Below are positions 1 through 6,975 of a DNA stretch of 16,427 bases, in pieces. This stretch comes from Deltaproteobacteria bacterium (GTDB lineage Bacteria; Desulfobacterota; Desulfobaccia; Desulfobaccales; 0-14-0-80-60-11). The first letter of the stretch is position 1. Each line of letters starts with the position of its first letter. The stretch spans positions 1 through 16,427 of the forward strand of contig JAKAGH010000033.1 of assembly GCA_021817645.1 (NCBI GenBank). Reading direction: 5' to 3'. Under the pieces are notes generated by a model, which did not search any database, was not told the DNA's origin, and worked only from the letters and a program-made list of their open reading frames with translations. The position numbers and the translations under genes were made by a program.

Positions 1-3000
1 GGGCCGTGCCCTGGAGGATCAGAGTGGGCAGGCGGAAAATCTGGCGGTGGAAATCCACCCCCAGGCCCAGGGCCAGGTATTCGCCGGGGCTGAAGTAAGC
101 CTGCTGCTGGAAGCGGTAGCTCGCCAGGTAAATATGGGGCGTTATTTCCAGTTGCATGCGGGGCTGTCTCACGGGCTGCCAGGCCAGTCCCTGGTAAGTC
201 GTGAGCCTGCGGTTTTGATCAGAGAAGAAGGCCCCGCCCACGCTGCCCCGCCAGTCCAGCCCCGGGCGGAACTGATGGTTGGCCGCCAGATCCACCTGAT
301 GCACCCCGGTGATCTGGGCCTTTTCCAGGTTTATCACCCCTTCTCCCTGGTAAAGACGGGGGTAGAGATGCGGGTCCTGGTCAAAGATATCCCGGCGGCT
401 GTAGGTCAGAGAGGCTTCGGTGCGGGAGCCGAAAAGCGCCACCAGGGCCAGGGAGCCGAACAAACGGTTATGAGCATCCTTGTGACCATCTTCGATGTCC
501 GGGAAAAACTTGGTCTCTTCAAACTGCGCCTGGGCATTATAGACATCGTAGCTATGTTTGATATTGGCATCGACCCTTTTCCAATAGCGCCTCATGATGA
601 TTTCCCCGGTTAAGCGCAGGCGGTCCTGGATCGCCAGGGGTCCCGCGGCCAGGGAAATTTCGGCGCGGCGCAGGCGGTTGGCTGAATAGGCGGTGGCATG
701 ATGCTCTTCCAGCCTCTGGGGCTGATTCATTTCCTGCCAGTAGCTTTGGTTTTTAATATTCTGATTGTATTCCCGGTATTCCACCGCCAGCTGCATGGGC
801 AGAACCTTGTTGATCCAGAAACCCGCGGCCAGGCGGAAAATGCCGCCATAGAGCTTGTTGCTGTCCGTGAAGCCCACAGCTTCCGGAAGGATCAGGATTT
901 TCCCCTCCGTGGGCAACTGCATCAGTGAAGCCAGGGAGCGGCCCAGATATTCCCGGTCGTAGCGGGAGAATTGCCAGGGGCGGTCTCCTTCATCCGGCCG
1001 CCGCTCCCCCCGGGCATAGGGAAAACTCCGGGAGGCCACCTGGGGCCGCATCTGCTGGCGGACGTGCTCCAGTTCGTTTAAGAGTTCAATGTCCTGGGGG
1101 GAATTTTTCAAGGCTTGGGCAAAAGCCCGGTAGGCCCCGGCCCAATTCCCCCGGCTCCGGGCCAGGCGGGCCTGGGCCACCCTGGCCGCCTGGGAATCCG
1201 GCTGGCTGCGGATGATCTCCTCATAAACGCCGGCGGCCCCTTTATCCCCCAGGCCCTCCAGATTGCGGGCCTTTTCCATCAGCAGCTCTTCCCGGGGAAC
1301 GCGTCCAGCCAGCAGATCCAGGGTCTTCAGGGCTTCGCCGTGGCTGCGCTGCAACCGGCAGGCCTGGGCCGCCAGCAGCTGTCCCTGGGGGTAATCCGGA
1401 TGACCTGGGGGAATTTTTTGCGCCGCGGCCTTGACCCCTTCATGCTGCCCCCGCCACAGATAGAGGCGGGCCATTTCCAGGGCCGCGGCCGGATCATTTC
1501 CTTTTGCCTGCAAGGTCTTGAGGGCCTCGCCCCAATCCTTCCGGGCCAGCTGGCAATCCAGTTTTAAGGCCTTGATACGCGCATCCGTGGGCCTGAGGGC
1601 CAAGGCCCGCTCATAATAACGGCCTGCGGTGCGCTTATCCCCCAGTTCCCGGGCCAGTTCCGCCAGGGCCAAAAGTTCTCCGGGGCTATCCGGCCAACGG
1701 TGGCGCCGGTATTCCCGGAGCACATGGGCCAGATAATCCAGTTTGCCGCCGTGGCGCCCCAGGTTGCCGTCGAAAAAGGCCAGGGCCGCGATATATTCCG
1801 GGCTGTCAGCCCGGATGCCGGGGATGCGGCGCACCAGCTTATTGAGGTCTTCATAGCGAAGCAAACGAGGTAAAAGATAGTTAAGAATGAGAAGAGAGGG
1901 ATGATGATAGCGGTTCTTGTGCAAGTTGAGAACCACCAGGTCGCAGGCGGTCCGGCTGATCTCTCCCTTCTTCTCCAGGTCCGGGTGGTGGCAGAGGGCC
2001 CGGGCCACCCAGGCCCGTTCTTCCAGGCCCAGGGGGGAGGGGGGCGGGCCTTCTTGCAGCCAGCGCCGGGCCTCCGGCCAGTCCCGGGCCAGGCGGTGTT
2101 TCTGGGGAAATTGGGAGCAGAACAGGCGCAGGGCCCAGCGCTGGGCTTCCGGCCAGTCCCGATTCGCCAACGCAGCCTCGATCTGGACGGTCAGCAGCAT
2201 CCGGTCCCCCGGCTGGTCCAGGCGCACGCCCGCCTGTCCCACCTTTAAGGCCCGGAGAACTTCCAGGGCTTCCGGGGCCCGGCCCAGATAAATCAAGACC
2301 CGGGCCTGCTCCAGACAAGCCCCGCGGTCCCCCGGTTCTTTCTGCAGGAAGCGCTGATAATGCGCCAGTGCGGCGTCCAGGTCCCCCATCCACAGGGAGA
2401 GCCGGGCCTGCTCCCGGATGAGTCCGGGCTCTTCCGTCTGAGGACAGGCTTGCAACTCTTTGGCCGCGGCTTCCCAACGGCGGTTCTGGAGCAGGAGGGC
2501 GACCCGCTTGAGGCGCAACGCCGGATTGTCATTTTTCTTCAGGACCGCGGCGTATTGCCCCAGGGCCTCCTCCTGGGTCTCCGGGCGGAAGGACAAAATC
2601 TCGGCCAGTTGCCCCCGCACCGCCGCGTCTCCGGGCTTTTCCCGGAGATAGGCCTGGAAGTAGTGGGCCGCCCGGCCCCAGTTCTCTTGATAGAAATTAA
2701 GCTGCCCCATAAAGAGGAGGATTTTGGGGTTCTTGGGGTCCCGGCGGTGCAAGGGCCCCAAGGTTTCCAGGGCGTCGCCGTAGCGCCGGGCATAAGAATA
2801 GGTCAGGGCAGCTTCCCAGGCCAGGTCCCCTTTGAGGAGCTGCCGCCGGGAGGCCTCATCCCAGAAGGCCGCGGCCTTGGCAAAATGACGTTTCCCCCCG
2901 TAGAGCCGGGCCAGGTTGACGATGGTTTCCTGATGGGTGTCGCCCGCCTGCCAGGCGGCCTCGTAGGCCTTAAGAGATTGGGTGAAATCCCGGGTCAGCA

Positions 3001-3949
3001 GTAATTCCAGGGCATACCAGCGCCGCATCTCCATATCCGGGTTATGCTGCATCTGGGGGCCCAACACCGCGGCGGCTTCGGCGTGGCAGCCTTTCCGGGA
3101 CCAGAGGCGGGCCAGGGCCACCGCGTACTCCTTTTGGCCTTGATGCTTCCCGTAAAGCCAGAGGTATTGGCTCAAGGCCTGGTCCACCTGCCCGGCCGCG
3201 TCCGCGGCCTGGGCCGCTTCCCGGCGCAGGGCCGCATCCTCCGCAGCCCGTTCCAACAGGCGCTGATAGATCTGGGTGGCCGCCTGGTAATCCCGCAGCC
3301 AGTAATGGAGCAGGGCCAGGCGGTGCAGGGCCTCCCGGTCCTCCGGGGACTGCGCGGCTTCCTCTTCCTGGAGGGGTATGGCCTCCTGAAACCTTTCCAG
3401 GGCTACCAGCAGGTCCAGTAACCGGCGGCGCACCTGGGGGTCGCCGGTGTCCTGGTAGAGGCGCTGGTAATAAGCCACGGCCACCGCCCGGTCGGCATCA
3501 CTGCGGGCGGCAAATTCCGCGGCAAACTGGCAAATTTCCCGGTCCTGGGGGTGTTCCTGGAGATAAGCCGCCAGCAGGTTCAGGGCCGAGGTTCGGTCGC
3601 CCAAATACTCCAGAGCCAGGGCCTGGCCTTTGAGGGCCCCGGTAACCCTGCGGTCCCGGGCCCAAACCTGGCGGAAGACCTCCAGACCCGCCTGGGGTTG
3701 GCCGGATTCCAGACAGAGGAAGCCAAAAAAAACGCCGTATTGGCCCTGGTCCGGAGCCCGGGTCCAGGCCTTCCGGGCCAGTTCCAGGGCCCGGGGGATT
3801 TCTCCCTGGCCGGACACTGACCGGGCTTGCTGATATAGATCGCCCGCGGACCGCCAGAAATCCCGGTCTTGGCGCCAGACGAACCACAGGATCAAACCCA
3901 GGAAAATCAGGGGCAGAAACCAGGCCAGCCAACGGATCTTAGCCGCCAT
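1..3949 (-). CDS. TPR-rich exopolysaccharide export protein with C-terminal outer-membrane beta-barrel (BcsC/PelB-like), partial at the 3' end
   Basis: The frame is open from ATG at 3949 to the window edge: 1316 codons with no stop, so the C-terminus is missing. Residues 1-24 start MAAKIRWLAWFLPLIFLGL, a hydrophobic helix with no clear signal-peptidase site. About residues 35-950 are helical repeats of TPR type (for example ALHRLALLHYWLRDYQAA). From about residue 1010 the sequence changes to alternating aromatic and polar strands with Tyr/Arg-rich turns, and near residue 1284 it reads AYFSPGEYLALGLG, resembling the Y-x-S-P strand seen in BcsC/PgaA barrels. Such proteins guide a growing polysaccharide through the periplasm and outer membrane. 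The start is supported by GAGG 7 nt upstream, and the gene overlaps the preceding glycosyltransferase by 11 bp, suggesting translational coupling. An uncleaved membrane helix plus TPRs plus barrel resembles PelB; the partner enzyme is more BcsA-like. The family call is solid; the substrate is unknown. Confidence 0.85.
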   Translation of the reverse strand, partial: MAAKIRWLAWFLPLIFLGLILWFVWRQDRDFWRSAGDLYQQARSVSGQGEIPRALELARKAWTRAPDQGQYGVFFGFLCLESGQPQAGLEVFRQVWARDRRVTGALKGQALALEYLGDRTSALNLLAAYLQEHPQDREICQFAAEFAARSDADRAVAVAYYQRLYQDTGDPQVRRRLLDLLVALERFQEAIPLQEEEAAQSPEDREALHRLALLHYWLRDYQAATQIYQRLLERAAEDAALRREAAQAADAAGQVDQALSQYLWLYGKHQGQKEYAVALARLWSRKGCHAEAAAVLGPQMQHNPDMEMRRWYALELLLTRDFTQSLKAYEAAWQAGDTHQETIVNLARLYGGKRHFAKAAAFWDEASRRQLLKGDLAWEAALTYSYARRYGDALETLGPLHRRDPKNPKILLFMGQLNFYQENWGRAAHYFQAYLREKPGDAAVRGQLAEILSFRPETQEEALGQYAAVLKKNDNPALRLKRVALLLQNRRWEAAAKELQACPQTEEPGLIREQARLSLWMGDLDAALAHYQRFLQKEPGDRGACLEQARVLIYLGRAPEALEVLRALKVGQAGVRLDQPGDRMLLTVQIEAALANRDWPEAQRWALRLFCSQFPQKHRLARDWPEARRWLQEGPPPSPLGLEERAWVARALCHHPDLEKKGEISRTACDLVVLNLHKNRYHHPSLLILNYLLPRLLRYEDLNKLVRRIPGIRADSPEYIAALAFFDGNLGRHGGKLDYLAHVLREYRRHRWPDSPGELLALAELARELGDKRTAGRYYERALALRPTDARIKALKLDCQLARKDWGEALKTLQAKGNDPAAALEMARLYLWRGQHEGVKAAAQKIPPGHPDYPQGQLLAAQACRLQRSHGEALKTLDLLAGRVPREELLMEKARNLEGLGDKGAAGVYEEIIRSQPDSQAARVAQARLARSRGNWAGAYRAFAQALKNSPQDIELLNELEHVRQQMRPQVASRSFPYARGERRPDEGDRPWQFSRYDREYLGRSLASLMQLPTEGKILILPEAVGFTDSNKLYGGIFRLAAGFWINKVLPMQLAVEYREYNQNIKNQSYWQEMNQPQRLEEHHATAYSANRLRRAEISLAAGPLAIQDRLRLTGEIIMRRYWKRVDANIKHSYDVYNAQAQFEETKFFPDIEDGHKDAHNRLFGSLALVALFGSRTEASLTYSRRDIFDQDPHLYPRLYQGEGVINLEKAQITGVHQVDLAANHQFRPGLDWRGSVGGAFFSDQNRRLTTYQGLAWQPVRQPRMQLEITPHIYLASYRFQQQAYFSPGEYLALGLGVDFHRQIFRLPTLILQGTA

Positions 3950-5516
3950 AGACCAGCCTCGGATCCCGGGCCGGGCGCCAATGGGGCTTGATCCCTGCGG
4001 CCAGCACCAGATCCAGCAGCACCCAAATAATCACCGCGGAAACCACGGCATTGACGGCAATCAGACGGGGCGAGGCCCATCCCAGCCACAGGGAGAGAAA
4101 AGGCAACGTGAGATGCAGGACGATCAAGCCCAGATACGGAATTAGAGGCCACCAGGCCCCGGAAAGAGTAAAAGGTTGCCGGTTATTGACCCGGTACCGG
4201 GGCTTGCGGCCCGGAGGGTAGAACAGGGCCGCCAGAACCGCGGCTCCGTAGACCGGAAAAAGGCCGCACATGATCTTAATTTGCTTGAGTGGCTGCAGGC
4301 CGGCAAAGAGGTAGCGAAACATCAGAACGGTGGCCAGCAGATATGCCCCCCGCAGCCCCCAGTAACCCGCCTCCTGCCCCAACAGGCTGGGGGTCCCCCG
4401 CCAATAAACGAGAAGGGGGAATAGACAAAAAACGGGAAAGGCCAGCCCGCTCACCAGATAGCTCAACATGACCAGCAAAAAACGGCGGCGCTGCTTGCAG
4501 TCGAGGCCGGATTTCCAGAGGGGATTGTCCCAAAAGAAGAGCCGCATGGTGTCCAGGCTCCACTGGAAACGCTGGCGATAGATCCCGGCCAGGGCATAGG
4601 GCGCCAGGCCCTGGGTCAGGGCCTGGGGGAAATAAATACCCTTCCAGCCCCGGCTTAACAATTCATAGGAGGTGGTGACATCCTCCAGAATGTTCCAGGT
4701 GGCAAACCCGCCCATTTCCACCAGGGCCCGGCGGCGGTAAAGCACCCCGGAGCCGCAGGAAAGTACGGCATTGGCTTGGTCGTTGCCCGGTTGGACGGCA
4801 TCATAAAAAACCTCATCCCGGTTGTAGAAAGGATCGCCTTCCGGCAAAAAAAAGGCTTGCTTGCTCTGCACATAAGCCAGACGCGGCAGGCGGAAAAAAC
4901 CCGCCAGACGGCTAAGGATCTCCGGAGCCGGCACCTGGTCGGCGTCCAGGACCAGGATCAACTCCCCCCGGCTGTGGCTCAAACCGAAATTGAGATTGCC
5001 GCTTTTGGAATCCTCCAAGGACAGCCCCGCCCGGGGACGGGAGAGATAATGGCATCCCAGGGATTGAGCCAGGTCCGCCACCTGCTCCGAACCTTCATCA
5101 TCCAGGACGTAGATCTGAAAAGAGTCGTAAGAAATCCTGGCCGCCGCCCGGAGGGTGGTGCGGATCACCTCCAGGGGCTCGCCACAGCAGGGCACAAAGA
5201 TATCCACCTCATAAGCCGCGGTGGGCTTTAGGCCGCCGGGATGATGGAAGCGCAAATTCCAGGCATCGCTCGCCAGAATAGCCAGGAGGAGGAAAGATAG
5301 GGTCTCCGCGGCCAGAAACAACAGATCCTGCCATCCCGGATTGGCGCAAACCAGCCAGGTCACCCAGAGGAGATAGGCCCCCCCCAGAACGAAGGTCAGA
5401 AGGGAAAAAAACAGGGCCCTCAGGCGCCGGGGGCGGTCCTCGCCTTCCCGGTAGCGCCGGTAAGGGAGGCGGCCGCGCCAATCCGCCCAAAAAAATGCAA
5501 AAGGATTCTTACTCAC
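3939..5516 (-). CDS. Processive family-2 glycosyltransferase, cellulose-synthase (BcsA) type without PilZ domain
   Basis: This 525-residue inner-membrane enzyme should polymerise a nucleotide sugar and thread the chain across the membrane. Two hydrophobic helices (about 34-57 and 63-83) precede the GT-A domain. Visible catalytic landmarks are LDDEGS (D139-D140), the substrate-binding SKSGNLN (170-176), the metal-binding DAD at 191-193, the acceptor-gate region VLSCGSGVLY (251-260), the catalytic-base motif LEDV (E278-D279) and QRFQW at 315-319. The last corresponds to the Q-x-x-R-W motif but has Gln in place of Arg. Four or five membrane helices follow (about 346-372, 388-405, 416-433, 455-478, 485-507). 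Bacterial cellulose synthases usually end in a c-di-GMP-binding PilZ domain; here the protein stops at residue 525 without one. The start is GTG with GGAGGA 7 nt upstream. The stop overlaps the downstream TPR-barrel gene. The polymer made cannot be read from sequence. Confidence 0.88.
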   Translation of the reverse strand: MSKNPFAFFWADWRGRLPYRRYREGEDRPRRLRALFFSLLTFVLGGAYLLWVTWLVCANPGWQDLLFLAAETLSFLLLAILASDAWNLRFHHPGGLKPTAAYEVDIFVPCCGEPLEVIRTTLRAAARISYDSFQIYVLDDEGSEQVADLAQSLGCHYLSRPRAGLSLEDSKSGNLNFGLSHSRGELILVLDADQVPAPEILSRLAGFFRLPRLAYVQSKQAFFLPEGDPFYNRDEVFYDAVQPGNDQANAVLSCGSGVLYRRRALVEMGGFATWNILEDVTTSYELLSRGWKGIYFPQALTQGLAPYALAGIYRQRFQWSLDTMRLFFWDNPLWKSGLDCKQRRRFLLVMLSYLVSGLAFPVFCLFPLLVYWRGTPSLLGQEAGYWGLRGAYLLATVLMFRYLFAGLQPLKQIKIMCGLFPVYGAAVLAALFYPPGRKPRYRVNNRQPFTLSGAWWPLIPYLGLIVLHLTLPFLSLWLGWASPRLIAVNAVVSAVIIWVLLDLVLAAGIKPHWRPARDPRLVYGG

Positions 5517-5534
5517 GCAAGAATCCTCCGAGGA
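5502..5534 (-). promoter_or_regulatory. Two mutually exclusive hairpins at the translation start of the glycosyltransferase
   Basis: On the transcript, AGGATTCTT (5519-5527) pairs perfectly with AAGAATCCT (5502-5510), a 9-bp stem whose 8-nt loop contains the GTG start codon (5514-5516). The 5' arm includes four bases of the Shine-Dalgarno. Just upstream, TCCTCGGAGGA (5524-5534) can fold into a small alternative hairpin using the same Shine-Dalgarno bases. Both pairings are seen in the sequence. That they control translation is inference. Confidence 0.5.
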
Positions 5535-5835
5535 CCCAGGGATACCACCATTTGTCGGAAGCAGGGCCGGCCGCGTTAGCCAAATTGCCTCCAGTTTGTG
5601 CTTCGGGTTAAGTCGTCAATGGCAGGAATCCAGTATGATAAAGCAGTATCCTTTTACCACCCCGCTAAAGAAAGTGTAAATAGTTTTGTGTAAAATTTTC
5701 AATATTAACCAATACTTGCTATATTTATTTACCAATATAATATGATTAACGAGGTAATAGCAGATTTAATTTGGGGTCTTAACGACCATCAAATTGTACT
5801 ACCCACAAAATTTGCCCCGAAGAGGAAATCCTGAA
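5517..5835 (-). promoter_or_regulatory. AT-rich leader and promoter region upstream of the synthase operon
   Basis: This 319-bp gap lies between the epimerase stop and the glycosyltransferase start, and I find no gene in it. About 5680-5815 is conspicuously AT-rich against GC-rich surroundings, as expected for a promoter region. The best minus-strand promoter candidate is TTGATG (5787-5792), a 17-bp spacer and TTAAAT (5764-5769), each box 4 of 6 to consensus. It would give an untranslated leader of about 240 nt. A direct repeat ACCAATA occurs at 5708-5714 and 5731-5737. No recognised riboswitch fold was found in the leader. Confidence 0.4.
5524..5529 (-). promoter_or_regulatory. Shine-Dalgarno GGAGGA of the glycosyltransferase gene
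   Basis: The minus strand reads GGAGGA ending 7 nt before GTG at 5516. This strong site fixes the GTG as the start. It is also captured by the hairpins described separately. Confidence 0.8.
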
Positions 5836-6843
5836 CTAGAGTGCGGAGGTGGAGGGTAGTCCGTGGTACTCCCGATACCACTGAATGAAGCGGGGAATAC
5901 CGATGGTGATAGGGGTGGCAGGCTGGAAGCCCAGCTTTTCTTGGGCCCGGCGAATATCCGCAAAAGTAGCCGGCACATCCCCCGGCTGGATGGGCAGTAA
6001 TTCCTTTTGGGCCTCTACCCCCAGTTCCTGCTCCAGGAGGGCGATGACCTGGGTCAACTCCTCGGAACGGTGATTGCCCAGATTAAAAATTTCGTAGGGG
6101 GCCAGGCCGGGGACCATGAGCGCGGCCAGGGTACCCAGGATGATGTCGTCGATGTAAGTGAAATCCCGCTGCATCTGGCCAAAGTTAAACACCTTGATGG
6201 GCTTACCCTGAAGCATGGCCGCGGTGAAAAGCCACATAGCCATGTCCGGCCGCCCCCAGGGGCCATAGACCGTAAAATAGCGCAAACCCACGGTGGGCAG
6301 GCCGAAGAGGTGGGTATAGGAGTGGGCCATCAGCTCGTCCGCCCTTTTCGTCGCGGCATAGAGGCTGATGGGGGTATCCACCCGCTGTTCCTCCGAGAAA
6401 GGCAGTTCGGTGAGTCCCCCATAAACACTGGAGCTGGAGGCATAAACGAAGCGCTCCACCCCGGAGCGTTTGGCCACCTCCAGGAGATTGAGAAACCCCT
6501 CCAGATTGGCTTTCTGGTAGGAGAAAGGGTTGATCAGGGAGTAGCGCACACCGGCTTGGGCCGCCAGATTGCAGACCTTTTGGGGCTGATGCGCGGCAAA
6601 CAGCTTCTCCAGCCCGGCCAGGTCGATGAGATCCCCGTCAACCGATGTGAACCCGGTAAATCCCCTTAATTCCCGGTCCCGGTCCCGTTTCAAGGCCGGG
6701 GCATAATAGTCGTTAAAATTGTCCAGCCCCACCACCCGGGCGCCTGCCGCCAGCAAGGCCCGGGACAGGTGATAACCGATGAAGCCGGCGCTGCCGGTGA
6801 CCAGGAAAGTATAATCCTTTATTTGCGAAGTCCATGGCGACAT
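5836..6843 (-). CDS. UDP-glucuronate 4-epimerase (extended SDR family)
   Basis: The enzyme interconverts UDP-glucuronate and UDP-galacturonate in the cytoplasm, using tightly bound NAD, to supply galacturonic acid for capsule, LPS or exopolysaccharide. With the ATG at 6843 it has 335 residues, the usual family length. Visible features are the N-terminal Rossmann motif GSAGFIG (residues 17-23), the DNFNDYY segment, LAAQAGVRYSLINP, the SSSSVYG strand, the catalytic pair Y162-x-x-x-K166 in LYAATK, and the family signature TVYGPWGRPDMA followed by RDFTYIDDI. The frame stays open upstream to a TTG at 6885, adding 14 residues, but those residues do not resemble the family and a promoter lies there, so ATG 6843 is preferred. 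It is transcribed in the same direction as the polysaccharide synthase pair but separated from it by 319 bp. Other nucleotide-sugar epimerases are possible, but similarity to the CapI/GAE group is strong. Confidence 0.9.
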   Translation of the reverse strand: MSPWTSQIKDYTFLVTGSAGFIGYHLSRALLAAGARVVGLDNFNDYYAPALKRDRDRELRGFTGFTSVDGDLIDLAGLEKLFAAHQPQKVCNLAAQAGVRYSLINPFSYQKANLEGFLNLLEVAKRSGVERFVYASSSSVYGGLTELPFSEEQRVDTPISLYAATKRADELMAHSYTHLFGLPTVGLRYFTVYGPWGRPDMAMWLFTAAMLQGKPIKVFNFGQMQRDFTYIDDIILGTLAALMVPGLAPYEIFNLGNHRSEELTQVIALLEQELGVEAQKELLPIQPGDVPATFADIRRAQEKLGFQPATPITIGIPRFIQWYREYHGLPSTSAL

Positions 6844-6849
6844 GTCCCG

Positions 6850-6878
6850 ATTATAGTAAATGCTCGGGGGAATCACAA
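6850..6878 (-). promoter_or_regulatory. Sigma-70-type promoter of the epimerase gene, predicted leaderless
   Basis: The minus strand carries TTGTGA (6873-6878), a 17-bp spacer and a perfect TATAAT (6850-6855). Transcription would start about 7 nt downstream, essentially at the A of ATG 6843, giving a leaderless mRNA. No usable Shine-Dalgarno is placed before this ATG: GGGA lies only one base from it. Confidence 0.55.
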
Positions 6879-6975
6879 TCGGCAACTGCCTTATTGAGTG
6901 GCCATATCCCCCGATTGCTAGAGAGGCGCACAGTGATTATCTTCAAGGTTAAATCCAGATAAAGGGAGGCCCGTT

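Noticed and set aside
1..3949. The region looks like many short overlapping frames and could be taken for a decayed gene.
   Set aside because: Translation from ATG 3949 in a single minus-strand frame runs without a stop to the window edge and gives coherent TPR and barrel sequence, so it is one intact (edge-truncated) gene.
5517..5660. c-di-GMP riboswitch in the leader of the synthase gene.
   Set aside because: I looked for the conserved GEMM core and tetraloop-receptor segments on the minus strand and did not find a convincing match.
5714..5741. Plus-strand promoter with a perfect TATAAT at 5736-5741.
   Set aside because: The -35 is poor at any normal spacing and no plus-strand gene follows; chance match in an AT-rich stretch is likelier, though an antisense transcript to the epimerase cannot be excluded.
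6886..6975. Promoter for the plus-strand helical protein gene (TTGCTA at 6915-6920).
   Set aside because: No acceptable -10 box lies at 16-18 bp; GATTAT at 6935 is only 14 bp away, so I do not annotate it.
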